NCBI GenBank assembly: GCA_033239525.1
Contig: BSYO01000003.1
Location: 1-64,000, forward strand
DNA: 64,000 nucleotides
Source of the DNA: Nepenthes gracilis
Lineage: Eukaryota; Streptophyta; Magnoliopsida; Caryophyllales; Nepenthaceae
Direction of reading: 5' to 3'
In this document: piece by piece, positions 49,198-61,765 of the stretch
Position numbering within the stretch: the stretch's first letter is position 1
Layout: each line of letters starts with the position of its first letter
Made by a program: the position numbers and the translations under genes
The notes under the pieces: generated by a model
Seen by the model: only the letters and a program-made list of their open reading frames with translations
Databases searched by the model: none
Told to the model about the DNA's origin: nothing

Positions 49198-51404
49198 TAT
49201 CACAAACTCGGACCAAGCAGGTCGATTAAAATAATTGATTACAATTTAAAATCCTAAATAATATTAAACAAATAATACTAACTCCCAAAAATCCAGATGT
49301 GACAAACTAAAATATATAACTTAACAAAATTAAATCCATACAGGACTTCATCGGATCAACCGTCCGGACCAAACAAATACGACCTGCTCTACAATCATCG
49401 AAAGGGAGGTAATAATTAAACAAAATTTTATGATCATACATAGCATAATATTCAAATTATTCTCGAAATGTAATCATAGGCTTATACCCGACCAATTCCA
49501 TAATACAATCGCATCAATTGCCAAATTAAATCATAATAGAACCAAAATTTACCGAATCAGACGAATAACTAACTAATCACATTCTAATTCCTACAATGCA
49601 TCCGAACCTTCTACTCTGAAGGGACAAAATAGAAAAATGAGCTTAATACCCAACAAGTATCATATTTAATCAAAAAGAGACCAATAAATCAGAGGGAATG
49701 TTAAATGGATGAAAATCCAGTCAAATTACAGAATAAATTCAAATCGCTGATAAGACAAAATCAACCGAAATTTAAGATCCAAATTTCAAAATTTAATTAT
49801 AGTCTTATACTCAAATCAAATATTCAAGTCCAAACAAATGCCCAAATTTTAAAAACAGTCCTCGTCAGGACGTATATATATATAAATATAATATATAACC
49901 AAAATAAATGTGATCCGGACCAATTCCAAAGCCGATATCGATCCGAGTCCAAATCCAAATCCGAGTCCAAATTCAAGGCCCGATCAGCTTGTAATTTGGA
50001 GCCAAATGATCCAATAATCATAATCCAAACAAAGAACAAACATTCCAATAGTCTAGATCAAAACATATAGTCAAAATCATTTGTACGAAATATACCAAGG
50101 CCCAACCATGGGAAAATCGGCAAAACTCAAATCCAAGTCTAAAAATCCATATCCAAATTAAAGTCCAATACCAATCAATGTAAAAATATAAATTATGCAT
50201 CAAATCTGGGTTCTGATTATTTAAAAACTAACTTGAGGATGGGTTACACATAATCCCGGTAATCTTAGGTCAAAATCTATGTACTATGTACCCATAGATA
50301 ATGTTGCTCACTATATTTTACCACCCGCGGCTTTGAGTGCATTCCTCAAACTTATCGGATATATTAGGACGTCCGAATATATTCTAAGGTCAAATCAAAT
50401 CATCCAAATGGGAAGGGTCACGACTCCAAGCCTTTCTTGCCGGCGGAAAGGGATTTCCAAATAAATCTCCCCGTCGAGAGCTGGCCAGAATCCAATAATC
50501 CAAATCCAAATGTAGTAACCACAACCCAACACATACATATGAAAATGCACGGCCAATGTAAGTTTCATATACATTTTTATTACACATATTTATATAAATA
50601 TACACTGAGTCCAATAAATTTTTTAAACTTTTAGAAAAATAATGAATTTCTAAAATCATAAAACCCATATTCAAAGCTCCCAAAATAATTCAATGAACTA
50701 CACATGCATGTCCAGGATAAATAAAACATGTATACAAAATACATATATATTAGTAAAAAATTTAAAACGGTATCTAAAATAAATCAGAAATTAAATCAAA
50801 CCAAAGAGGGGGTTTACAAATATTTGACTGGATTTCATATTTTGCAGATCTGAATAAATGATGTCCCGAAGTGTCCGAATCACCACTTTCTCTCTCTACT
50901 GCGCACTACCGCGCCTCTGCCCGCACTCCTCCTCTTTGTGCGTCATCACTACCGCTGCCACTGTTCAACCACAGTCGACCGACCTGCAGCCACCAGCCTT
51001 CCCGGCGTCATCCCGTCTGCGTCCGCGCCGCCGTCAATACCTCCTATGGCTGCTGCCTCCCTCTTCTCCTCACGCAAACCCTCCCCTACTCTCTCTCTCC
51101 TCGAAAACCCCTGCTTTCACTGTTTCCCCCAATCCTTATCCCTTTTGTTTATTTTCTTTTTCGTTTTTTACATATATATATTATAATATATATACTATTA
51201 TTATATTTTATATTTTTTATATTTTTATTCCAAAATCTACACCGATATTTGGACGATAATACGGGCGTACCTCGGGTGCCATCCCAACTGATCCAAAATG
51301 TCAGTCCAAATTTCATAATATCTACTTAATTTTTTTGCCACGCCCAAAATACCCAAAATCATAATTGATATTAAATTAATCCGAATAAAATCCGAGATAT
51401 TACA
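49198..51404 (-). repeat. 5' LTR of element 4
   Basis: This 2207 bp LTR is highly similar to 43093-45590, for example at 43094-43420 versus 49199-49530. On minus it starts TGTAATATCTCGGATTTTAT and ends TTTGTGATA (CA mutated to TA). A TA-rich microsatellite sits at 51170-51210, matching the place in the other LTR. Confidence 0.92.
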
Positions 51405-52260
51405 GATGCTATCCCAGTATTTGGCCTCCAAGACCCGAGCCATCTCCTCCAGAGAAAGGCATACCCTGAGGTCTATAAGGGCACAAGAGGAGCTCGTGGT
51501 CTGTGAATCCCTTGGCAAGTGAAGCTCTTCCATGTTTGCCGACCTCTTCTTTAAAGCAGCCCCGCCTCTAGTCGCTTGACCTCTAGCCTCGGCTGCGATC
51601 AAAGCTTCCAGGCCACGATAAACGGGTTTCCTTGGACCAAGGTTGAGGAGCTCTTCCAGATGAGAGGACACCGCCTGGAGGGAGCGCATCGCTTCCAAAA
51701 CCTGCACTGGAATGGCAGAAGAAAGTAAGGAACCGAGAAGCCTCAGCATACCCATCAACAAGAGGGTGCAACACTCAAAGAAATCATACCTGGACGAAGG
51801 ATCGCCGGAAGCAACTCCAGTGTAGGCATAGGGGCTCATCAAACCTCCTCCATGCCCGGGGCTTCGCACGCAACCTCTTCCGTGGGGCTAGATAGATCTA
51901 CCGAGGTCACAGACAACCCCTGTCGAGACGACTAGCCTCCGGGAACACCTCAACAGTGGAAGCATTGATGAAACCTCCTAGGCAAAGGACTCCAAGTCCG
52001 CGAAAACCTCTCGCGGCCTCTAGCACTCGATATCCAAACGATCCCCTCCGAACGTGTGAGCCTCCACCTCCACCTCCTCAATGATCATAAAACTCAAGGT
52101 CAAAAGAGGGATGTAAAAATATAAATTATACAACGGCGGGAATCGGAGAAATTTGCACCTCGCTCAAAGGTTCAGACGAGAATTATTTAAGAGGTGCCCT
52201 AGCAATCCTCATCCTCTTCAAGGAAGGAGGTGGGTCCCGATGGCCATCTATCATGGAATA
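51405..52260 (-). pseudogene. Antisense ORF of element 3, middle part with intron
   Basis: On minus the order is a PPSLKRMRIARAPLK linker (near 52210; compare EASLKRLREAGG in element 2), an acidic part (EEVEVEAHTFGGD), then DPSSR|intron 51702-51789|VLEAMRSLQAVSSHLEELLN. The coiled-coil-like tail ends LEEMARVLEAKYWDS at the insertion point of element 4. The N-terminal PF04195-like domain is missing, because the 3' LTR begins only about 200 bp further on. Stops occur upstream of the intron. Confidence 0.68.
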
Positions 52261-52454
52261 GGAAAGTCATCAATGCTAGTCTAGACTGCAAGATGCGAAT
52301 CCTTCCCAACAAAGCTCCGAAGGTCAAAATCACATCATGCTATAAATAGACAAGAGCCAACGCATTTCAAGGAAGGCCACGCGGATAGTTAGTTGGACTC
52401 ACGATGAACATGCCAGGCCAAGGCATTGGGCCATCCCCAAGCACGAGGGGTTAG

Positions 52455-53199
52455 TGTTAGGTCTAACTCAGAGGCGGGCTAGGAGAAGAAAAGCCCAGTC
52501 GAGCAGCAGGCCAAGAATCTTTCTAAAGCCCACACAGTTGCCACTGTCTCTCGTGGCAACGACTAATCAAAGACACCACTATAAGAGCGAGGTGCAGCTG
52601 GGGGTCTCAAACTTGCCGCCAATCGGATAATTTACACACTAGGATGTAGTCGACACCCAACAATGATCTCTCGACAGGTCAAATCAAATCTAGCTTGCCA
52701 CATGTCGAGGATTCCCGCGCCCAAGGTTCTCTATCGTAAAACCTATAAATATCCTTTCCTTCGATAGGAGGGAGATCTCTCTCTCTAATCTTGATTCCTA
52801 ACCCTGATCACGATCTCCACTTGATCTCTAAACCTCCCGAATCTTGATTCCTCAAAGCCACTATCGAACAACCTTAGTGAGCCAGTCTCTACAGTGCATC
52901 CAGTGGAGTCTAGCCTCCAGAAGCCTCTCAACTCTTACATTTCGACACACTTACATTTCCCATCATATCTTATATTCACTCATGCATCTCTCCATTTATT
53001 GCGAAAGATAATTGATTTGAGCGTTGAAATGTTTTTGATGGGAGAATATCTGGCCGATCTCTAACCTCTTATTTGTAGTTTGTGTTATGCAGGTCCCAAG
53101 TTGAGGAGAGCAGAGATCGGACCCGTTTGAGATTTGATCCAGACGCGGAATCCTAAGGATCCTTAATTCGGCGAAAAACTCAAATCAAGAGACGCAACA
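52455..53199 (+). repeat. 3' LTR of Tat element 3
   Basis: The start TGTTAGGTCTAACTC is preceded by a purine-rich GAGGGGTTAG (52445-52454). A TATA box (CCTATAAATATCC) lies near 52740, and the end is GACGCAACA. The R/U5 half matches 35945-36405, while U3 aligns only loosely. Confidence 0.82.
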
Positions 53200-53565
53200 G
53201 TTAGGCTATTTAAAATTTTTATTTTTTTATTTAAAAGGCTAATAATTAATAAATAGAAAAAAGTAAGATTTGAACATATATGGTATATAGATTCATAGAG
53301 ATCAAGCTAAAATGTGCTATGTTAGAAACATATTGTGCGCATAATTTTATATGTACACGTTACACACAATATAAAATAATTGAATATATAGTTAATCATA
53401 TTTGATCAAATATCGTTTTATAAGTAAAACTGAAAATGTATTAATAATAGGTAAGGATCTTTTGACCAATTCCAAACTTTACTTTTATGATTATATTGAT
53501 AGATACACAAGTCTTATATATAAAGGCTAAGTTGTAGAACATTTTTATTTTCTTCTTGAAACCCC
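53200..53565. other. AT-rich flank, paralogous to 61990-62180
   Basis: No gene is seen. The part from about 53380 to 53560 (GATCAAATATCGTTTTATAA and GGATCTTTTGACC...ACTTTACTTTTATG) resembles 62000-62170. The 5 bp ACCCC at 53561-53565 is the target duplication of the copia element. Confidence 0.55.
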
Positions 53566-53894
53566 TGTTAGAAATTTATGTGGCTAAAACAACCATAAAA
53601 GCGGAATTTAAAATCAAATATAATTCGAATGACACTTCACACATGGGCGAAAAACCATGTCCGAGCGTTTTGAACTCAAACCGCCAAAATTGATGAATTA
53701 ACTTAATGGGAGAGTTATCACCATAACACAAATACTTCAAAGAATTAATCGAGATAAACGCTTGAAGGTCACAAAATCGATTGAGGGAAGACGAAGAGGA
53801 TGAAATCTCTCTGCCAGAATCGCTCAAACAAGCGTTCGTGGCTTGGCGGCTCGTGGGCCGGCTCAAGGATCGGCCAATAAATTTCGAAGCCATA
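53566..53894 (-). repeat. 3' LTR of copia element
   Basis: Shared blocks with the 5' LTR are TGTTAGAAATTTATG, CGAGCGTTTTGAACTCAAAC, TTAATGGGAGAGTTATCACC and CAAGCGTTCGTGGCTTGGCG. It is about 110 bp shorter than its partner, so it carries a deletion. Confidence 0.9.
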
Positions 53895-53908
53895 TTCTCC
53901 CACTTGGT
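53895..53908 (-). other. Polypurine tract of copia element
   Basis: On minus, CCAAGTGGGAGAA is the standard copia tract immediately before the 3' LTR. Confidence 0.85.
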
Positions 53909-54299
53909 CCATATTTAACTTGATGTGATAACTAAAATTATCAATTTTTTAAATTTTAAAAATAAATATTTGAATCATGGTGATAAGTCCTCTAATAATG
54001 AGTAATATCTTCCATGTATTACAATATATCTATATCTCAAGTCAGTAACTTTACTGAATAAAATGTTTATTCTTTGTCCAACTTAATAATATTCTCAAAT
54101 TAATTAATTAATGTACAATTTTGAGAAATATCACAACAATAAAATAGAAATTTTTAATATCATTGTCCATACAATGAAAATTACAAATGGAACTCAATCC
54201 CATTTTCAAGATCCTTGAAAATAATGGTGGCATGCCTTTATCAAAACTACTCAATAGCAATTTCCTTTCCTTTAATGCGCTCCTTTATGGCGCCGAATG

Positions 54300-55130
54300 T
54301 CGATATGTTTACTTGTATACTTTTGTTATTTTCACCAGAAAACACCGCTAAATTATCGAAAAAAATCTTTAATGGCCTTGAGATGGAATCAACCACTCTA
54401 AGCCTAGACATGAAATTCATCATCCATACACCAACTCAAACAAGCAACGAACAGCCTCCATAGTGGAAGTAGCAATCAAAGTTTGCTTTGTACTCCGCCA
54501 GATACAACACCGATAAACAAAAATATGACGGATGTCTGAATCAATACACCCACGAAGTTTGAATCAGCAAAACTTCCCGGTCCGTCTATATGTAAGCATG
54601 AAATCTTTGGTACCTCAAGATACCTCATGACTTTCTTGGCAGCTTTCCGTTGTTCGATTCCCTGGCGTGAAATGCTATGTCGTCCGTCATACATCAAACT
54701 TCCAACAACGGAAGCATACGGAATGTTCTATGGCTCCAAATCGCTTTTTCGGGCATTGGCTCAAATTGAGCTTATCACCCTTCACAATGGGTGCTACACT
54801 TATGAACAATCTTCATCCAAATCTCTAAAACCTTATCGATATAGGTCTCTTGGGACAAACCCAAAACAAACGCTGTCTGCTGCCTCGATGTATCTTTATG
54901 CCAATGACATAAGATGCATCACCCATATCCTTCATTTCAAAATTTTTAGAGAGAAATTATTTTCATACAACAACCATTTATCATTGGACGCAAGTAAAAT
55001 ATCATCTACATATAAGACAAGAAAATAAGTCTTACTCCCACCGACCTTATATATACATTGATCCAAAATATTCTCTTCAAAATCGAATGAAGAGATAATT
55101 TCATCAAATTTCAAATATGACGGGATGCTT
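54300..55130 (-). pseudogene. RT/RNase H of copia element
   Basis: On minus the motifs read IRFDEIISSFDFEENILDQC, then FLVLYVDDILLASND with an intact YVDD site (near 55000). MKDMGDASYVIGIKIHR, VAPIVKGDKLNLSQCPK, IPYASVVGSLMY and KAAKKVMRYLEVPK follow. This is the classic plant copia RT and RNase H. Several frameshifts separate the pieces (54932-55114, 54476-54697 and others). Confidence 0.88.
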
Positions 55131-55805
55131 GTTTCAATTATATACTTTTTTATTTTTGCTCACCATTCTCGGTTGTTTCAAAAACCTCTTCCTCTAGATC
55201 ACCATTTAAAATACGATTTTCACATCCATTTGTTACAATTCCATATCAAAATGAGCAACCAATGCCAAAATTATACGAAGAGAGTCCTTTTAGATACGGA
55301 GAAAAAGTCTCCTTGTAATCAATTCCTTCTTTCGAGTGTAACCTTTAGCAACGAGTCTTGCCTTATATCTTTCATCCTAATGAGTCTTTCTTTGTTTTGA
55401 AAATCCATTTACAATGGTCTTTTAGGCAATTTAACAAGAATCATTTACTCATGGAACTCATCTCTTCTTTTATATCATAATTGTGATTCATTACAAATTG
55501 TGAAAATGTTTGATCATTTTCAGCTCCCACATTGTAACCGACCTTCAAGAATACCATATAATCACTAGGGAATTCTCATTCTAGAAGACCTTCTTAATAT
55601 TGTTCATCACCTCAACAGAGCATGTTATACAACTATTTTGATAAATCAAAATCAACTGGAAGAGGATCAACATTTTGTGGAATGACATTGATTGGTTGTT
55701 CAACACCCATTGATCTCGAGGTATTGTGTACATCAATCAACCTATCATATGAAGTGGAGGGTCAGAATCCAAATGATCGGTTCTCGATCGCTTCCTCCCA
55801 CTCAT

Positions 55806-55965
55806 TAAGTCATTCTCAAGAAATTTTACATTTCTTGATTCCATAATCCTAGTGGTATGAGATGGAAAGAAAATCTATATCCCTTTAAGTCATTCTCAAG
55901 AAATTTTGATCGCTTCTTGATTCCACAATCCTAGTGGTATGAGATCGGAAAATTTATATAAGGGC
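55806..55965. repeat. 80 bp tandem duplication inside copia pol
   Basis: CATTCTCAAGAAATTTT is at 55811 and again at 55891. Each copy is followed by TCTTGATTCCAyAATCCTAG and TGGTATGAGAT. The unit encodes (minus) the stretch around FLENDLKG, so it duplicates part of the segment after integrase. Confidence 0.8.
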
Positions 55966-55979
55966 AAAGATATCCAATG

Positions 55980-56780
55980 AAATGCCCACTTATAGTCCAA
56001 TTTCTTTTCGTGTGGGTTATAAATTCTTACTTTGGATGGGCATCCCCATAATCGTATATGTTGCAAACTCCTTTCCTAACATTTTCATAACTCAAAAGGA
56101 GTTTCCCTTGTTTAATATGTACACCGCCGTTTTAAAGCTTCACTCAAAGATTTTGGAAGTTCCAGTTACTAAGCATACTCCTCACCATGTCCAATAATGT
56201 TCGATTTCTTCTTTCGCTACACCATTTTGGTCCGGAGAATCGGGCATAGTGTATTGGCAACAATCTCAGTTCTCAAGAAACTTTACAAATTGCATTTGTC
56301 CATCTCAAGATATCTACCATAATACTCTCCACCTCTATCCGATCTTACAATTTTGATATTTTTTTAGTTTGTTTTTATCACTTTAAACAATTTAAAAGCA
56401 TCCAAGGCTTCATATTTATTATGAAGCAAGTAAAGATACATATATCGTGAGAAATCATCAATAAAGGTGATGAAATATTTTGGGCCACAATGAGCCTATA
56501 TCAGACTACAAAATGTCGGTATGTATGATTTCTAATATGTCCGAACTCCTCTTGGTATTTTTCTTAGTCTTGTTGGTCCGCTTCCTTTAATGCACCCACA
56601 TGTGTTTCAAAGTCAAGAAAATCTAGAGACTAGCTCTTCCATCATTTACCAATCTTTCGAGTCTATCAACGGAGATATGTCCCAATCTCCTGTACACAAC
56701 ATCGAGGAATATTTATTCATAACACATCTTTTAATTCCATTATTAACATGCACAAGATTAAAATTGGTATTGTTTTACAA
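55980..56780 (-). pseudogene. Integrase of copia element
   Basis: On minus, MPDSPDQNGVAK (near 56235) matches the end of the integrase core, whose usual continuation is ERRNRTLLDMVRSMLSN. Here the frame shifts right after the Lys, so NRTLLDMVRSMLSN-type codons lie in another frame (56170-56220). Upstream core motifs are weaker. Confidence 0.8.
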
Positions 56781-56782
56781 AT

Positions 56783-57300
56783 TCAAACAATAAAGACCAT
56801 CGATCGTACCATTCCCAACAATATCGATTTATAAGATCGAATAATGAATCGAAAATGTAAAGGGACAAGTCTAGAAATGTAAATCAAATTTCTAGAGAAA
56901 TTTAGAATATAAAAAGGTCTTTTAAGAGACAAAACAAAACCACTATTCAAAATTAAATTGTATGTTCCAATGGACAGAACCATCTTGTTTAGGAGAGAAG
57001 ATGTATTGTTCATCGCCCACCGGTTTCCCAATCGTAAGGAATTAGAAATACGGATTGACACAACCAGAGTAATCCACCATGGGCAACATTAACCATATTA
57101 GATTCATAACATACAAAAGAGAATGGATTACCTTTCTTTTCAAGCCAATTTTGATACTTGAAACAAATTCTTTTACGTGAATCGATTGGGGTGGTATTTT
57201 ACCTTTCCCCTTTGATTCGGCTGCGCCTCATGAAGAACTTTGCTCCATCACGAGCCTTCCTTCCTCTTGCACACACATGGTCATGAGTTCATTTATGACC
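56783..57300 (-). pseudogene. Gag tail, protease and pre-integrase region of copia element
   Basis: On minus, KGKGKIPPQS, LEKKGNPFSFVCYESNMVNV and then a degraded WWIDSG site mark the end of gag and the protease. At 56783-57061 an open stretch contains LILNSGFVLSLKRPFYILNF and SRNLIYISRLV, the pre-integrase block (LxNVLYVPxxRRNLISxS). The CCHC knuckle itself is mostly lost. Confidence 0.75.
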
Positions 57301-57690
57301 ATTTATTCTTATGTGTGTTATAAGAGATTTTAAAAGGTGCGGTGGAAGTGAATTTAAAATGTAGGCATAATGAAAGGTTCGACATTTCCACCTCTAGATT
57401 TTTTAGTTGAGCCGCAATATCCTCATTTTGTATTATGTGCTCACGCACACCCTTAACACCGGTGAGGTTGGTCTACCTCGCAACACGCCCAAACCCGACA
57501 ACGAACGACTCGATCCCATTCACCCGATTTAAATAAAGACGATTAACACCATAAATGATAAAAATACATGGAAATTTTGAAAATTTAATTTCCCATCGAT
57601 TTTAAGGCTCGCTTGAACCGAATCTTCAAAAAAATGAAGACTTTAGGTTTTTTCGAAAAAAACCGAAAAAATACAAAACAACAAAGCAGA

Positions 57691-57705
57691 GTTGAAGCGA
57701 TACCA
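57691..57705 (-). other. Primer-binding site of copia element
   Basis: On minus, TGGTATCGCTTCAAC lies two bases inside the 5' LTR. The first seven bases match the initiator-Met type used by many copia elements, but the rest does not. Confidence 0.55.
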
Positions 57706-57707
57706 AA

Positions 57708-58145
57708 TGTTAGAAATTTATGGCTAAAATAACCATAAAAGCGGAATTTAAAATCGAATAATATAATGCCATTTGGTGCCTCCTTTTGAACTTCGATTCG
57801 GACCCTCCTCCATGCTTCCGGGACACTCCTTCACTCGCTTAGATGGGATTACTTGAGTTCCTGCGTAAGGTTCAATTTATAGCAAAACCATCACCCGCCT
57901 CAACCGAGCGTTTTGAACTCAAACCCGCCAAAAATTGATGAATTAACTTAATGGGAGAGTTATCACCACTTAATGGACTACAAATACCAAAGAATTAATC
58001 GAGGATAAACGCTTGAAGGTTATAAATCGATCAGCCTTTGTCGGAACACCGGCTCAAACAAGCGTTCGTGGCTTGGCGGCTCGTGGGCCGGCTCAAGGAC
58101 GACTCAACGGCTTGGGCCGGCTCAGCATTTGGGCTGAAGCCCATA
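57708..58145 (-). repeat. 5' LTR of copia element
   Basis: This 438 bp partner of 53566-53894 begins (minus) TATGGGCTTCAGCCC and ends CATAAATTTCTAACA. Confidence 0.9.
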
Positions 58146-58150
58146 ACCCC

Positions 58151-59407
58151 TTCATATTCTTCCCATTAAGAATATGAGCTACAACCTTCATCTACAATGC
58201 TATAAATAAACTACCTCTAATAACCCGAATTTAATAGGATTTAATCCTCACTAATTCTTAATAATATGAAGGGTGACAATTGATTATATAATTCTAATAT
58301 TCTTACATTTGGGCCTAATAATGCTGAATTTTTTACATAAGCTGATAGTAAAATCAAAATGGCCAAACATGAATTATTTTACTTAGTTATGAAACACTTA
58401 TTTAAAGAATATCATACAGTTGTGGGTAGAAACTACTGTTCTATTCCAATTAAACCATAAAAATTAGCTGACATTTTTGTGGGGCTAATTCATAATAAAA
58501 TTATGATTTAGTTACAGCTAGATATGGATAATTTAATTAAAGTTTATTTTTATAAACAATTATCTATCAAAATTAGGTTAATGTAACTACTTTTAATAAA
58601 ATATGATAAAATTTCATATCATCTAAATATTTTTTGGAGAATATATTAAACAAAATTTATATTAATTTCACACATTACACCTTTTTTTCTATGGGCACGT
58701 GCCCGTTCTCTTGCATGTCATGTGTGTTACACAAGCCAACTCACTCAGCCTCGGCACAACTGAAAATGGATAAGATTCACACCATTAAGCAAGTTTTTCT
58801 ATATAACTTGAACTATAGATCTCTAAATGAAACAATTTTTGAGATGTTTTGTTCGAATTTGATTGAATAATATGCAAAATTTTGGATGAATAATAACATA
58901 AAATACCCAAAAATTCAAACTGGCCGTCAGGTTTTCATGAACAAAACCTTGAAACCAAGATCTATCATACAATACATGCTATTAATCCCACAAATATGAA
59001 TTATTCATCCTTATTTGCATGAATATGCAAACAAAATGAATTAAATCACCCGAAAATGGGCACAGACATGATAAAAAACCAATATGCACCAAAAAAGTGA
59101 ATTTCATAGCACAATTATATATTTATATGTGAATAAACATAAGATCCGAAATTTTAAAATTGTATAATCTATACGTACACTTCATTGTTCACATCAAATA
59201 GAAATAGTAGGAAAATATGTTATATCATGATTTTTATATGAAAATAAATATCATATATATATATACCACAATATATGTCAATTTTCATTATGAGAAGATA
59301 AATTTTCAATAATAGATCTGAAAAATTAAACTAAGTATGAAAAGATACTCAGATACTGCATGTTAGAAACAAATAAAGCATACGGTCAAATATATATACA
59401 TTATATA
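58151..59407 (+). other. AT-rich segment with a possible copia RNase H relic
   Basis: 58151-58310 is the right flank of the copia insertion and recurs at 62165-62325. At about 58345-58500 the plus strand reads KMAKHELFYLVMKHLFKEYH, then KLADIFVGLIHNKI. This recalls the copia RNase H end (KHIDxRYHFI...QLADIFTKPL), but weakly. Nothing is recognised in 58500-59407. Confidence 0.35.
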
Positions 59408-61716
59408 TGTCGCGAATCTGGACCAAATAGGTTAATTTAAATAATTACTTACAATTTTTAAAATTTAAGATCCAAAATAAATTTAATAAATAATATTAAA
59501 TCTCAAAAATTGAGATATGACAGATCAAATATATAGGACCTAACAAATAAAAAATCCACATAAGATCTCATCGGATAACCGTTCGGATAAAATAATTATG
59601 ACTTGTGCTAAACAATCGTAAGGAAAAAATCAAATAATAATCACAATACATCTATATAAAGAAATTCACTCAAGAAATCTCAATGTGCAATCCAAATGTC
59701 TACATGCGATCGACTCCAATCACCAAAGACATCCAACAAAATTCATCCATAAATCAAATACAACTGATACTATTTATTTAAATAAATATAAAACTCACCG
59801 AAAAATACAATATCGTATTAAAACTCAATCTTGCTCCTCCAATATGGCTCAATTCTCTACTCTAAAAGGATAAAAATAGAAAATATGAGTCAAATACATA
59901 GTAAGTATCACATTTAAATAAAAAATTTAATAAATTAGAGAAAATATCAAATGGATAAATATCCATTCAAATGGCAAAATAAATCCAAATCACCGATATA
60001 ATAAATCCAATAAAAATTTAAAATTCAATAGTAATCTCATATTCAAATTAAATATCTAAATTCAAAACAAATATCCAAATTAAAAAACAGTTCTTATTGA
60101 GACGTGCATATATATATATATACATATATATATAAGTGATCCAAACTGATTTCAATAAACAAATAGCAATTTCAAAATTCAGTTCAAGTTTAAATCCAAA
60201 TCCAAAGCCTAATCAACTCGTGATTTGAGGTGAAATTCGATAGTCAGATGAACTAATAGCGTGCACAGAAGTCGAAATAGTATCGTAACAGGTAGTTTAA
60301 ATGTTTGAATTAAAACATATAGTTAAAGTTATTTGTACAGGATATACCAAAACTCAATTAATGGCAAAATTGACGAATCTCAAATCCAAATTCAAATCTA
60401 AATCAAAGTCCAATACAAATCTATATAAAAATATAAATCATATATCAAATTTGAGTTTTGATTATTTAATGATTAGTTCAAGAAAATGTTACACACATTT
60501 TCGATAATCTTAGACCATATTAAATGCAAATTAGGTCAGTATGTTTAGCTACCTATATAATATATCTCTAATGGGTAAGATTGCTCACTATGTTTTACCA
60601 CCCGTAACTTTAAGAGTAATCTTTAAACTTGTTAAATATATTAGGACGTCCAAATATATTATAAGATCAAATCAAATCATCTAAATGAGAAAGGTCACTA
60701 CCCCAAATTTTTCTTGTTGGCAAAAAGAGATTTTCAAATAACAAATATTTTCTCGTTAGAAGCAGACCAAAATATCTAATATTCAAATCTAAATGTAATA
60801 ACCATAACCAAACACATACATATGAAAATATACGGTCTATACGAGTTTTATAATATTTTCGTATACACATATTGATATAAACATATACAGTATTTGATAA
60901 ATTATTTAGATTTTAAAAAAAATATTATATCCTCCAAAATCATAATGCCTGAATCAAAAACCTCCAAATCAGCCAATAAATCATATATACATGTCTAGAA
61001 TAAATAAATCGGGTGTACAAAAATACATACATGTTAGTAAAAATTTTAATCAATATTCAAAATAATTAGATATTAAATCAGACCAAGAAAATGAGTTATA
61101 GATACTTGCCTCAACTTTGTTCTAAATAAATTTGTCAAAAGGATACTCCGAGGTATCCAAATCAGACGATTCTCTCTTCTGTCGGTATGCCTTTCTCATC
61201 CCTTTCTCTCTTGCCATATCCCGTCTCTGCCTCTTTCTTCATGTTTCTCCTTCGCCAGCAATCGCGGTGACCACAATGACAGCACCCAGCGACAGTGATG
61301 GCATCGGATAGTGGTGCATGCAGCCATCGGCAGCCTCCTCTCTTCATCACGCCTCTTTCATCCATTTTCTCATTATTCAACCGATTTCTTCCAAAATCAT
61401 TACATACAACCCTAAAATCAATATTTGTAAGGAGAATAGAAAGATTTACTTGCCTTAATTTCATTGATTTCCTTCAGAGGCGGCGGATGGAGGCTGTTTG
61501 TTTCGGCTCACGATTTCTTCCTCTACTCAAGCCGGTGCACAAAATGGAGAGTAGCATCACAAAGAGGGTTTCACCGACTTCCATTCTTGTCATCGGCACC
61601 TCCGACGATGGCAAATGCGACAGTCCCGTGCTAATCTTCCTCTCTCTTCTCTTTTCTTCACTTCTTTTTCCCCGCTTCTTTCTCTCTCCCTAATCCCCTA
61701 ATTCTTTTTTTTCTTA

Positions 61717-61765
<49 letters not shown>

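Larger units (their letters stand above)
43093..51404 (-). mobile_element. Ty3/gypsy Del/Tekay-like chromovirus, element 4
   Basis: Two long LTRs have an exact target duplication GATGC (43088-43092 and 51405-51409). The sense strand is minus. The primer site after the 5' LTR resembles the initiator-tRNA-Met type, and a polypurine tract precedes the 3' LTR. Gag zinc knuckle, protease, RT and the integrase C-terminal/chromodomain region are recognisable in order but full of stops. The internal part is 3.6 kb, shorter than usual for this lineage, so parts are deleted. It is nested in Tat element 3 and hence younger. Confidence 0.92.
35604..53199 (+). mobile_element. Ty3/gypsy Tat-lineage element 3, interrupted by element 4
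   Basis: This element has 5' LTR, primer site, gag, protease, RT, two RNase H regions, integrase, ~82 bp repeats, antisense ORF and 3' LTR. Element 4 (43093-51404) splits the antisense ORF, whose frame continues across the insertion. The two LTRs share their R/U5 halves but differ strongly in U3. The flanks (AAGCC, GTTAG) are not a target duplication. The element is either very old or a recombinant between two copies. Confidence 0.82.
53566..58145 (-). mobile_element. Ty1/copia element, complete ends, degenerate
   Basis: LTRs at 53566-53894 (3') and 57708-58145 (5') are flanked by the exact duplication ACCCC (53561-53565 and 58146-58150). On minus the order is 5' LTR, primer site, gag tail/protease, integrase, RT/RNase H, polypurine tract, 3' LTR. 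Integrase before RT is the copia order. Frames are broken in all domains. Confidence 0.92.

Noticed and set aside
50858..51329. Overlapping open frames of 133 and 152 codons
   Set aside because: They are the counterpart of the above in the 5' LTR, overlap in several frames, and run into a TA microsatellite.
53576..53893. 105-codon open frame on minus
   Set aside because: It coincides with the 3' LTR of the copia element, and the partner LTR does not preserve it.
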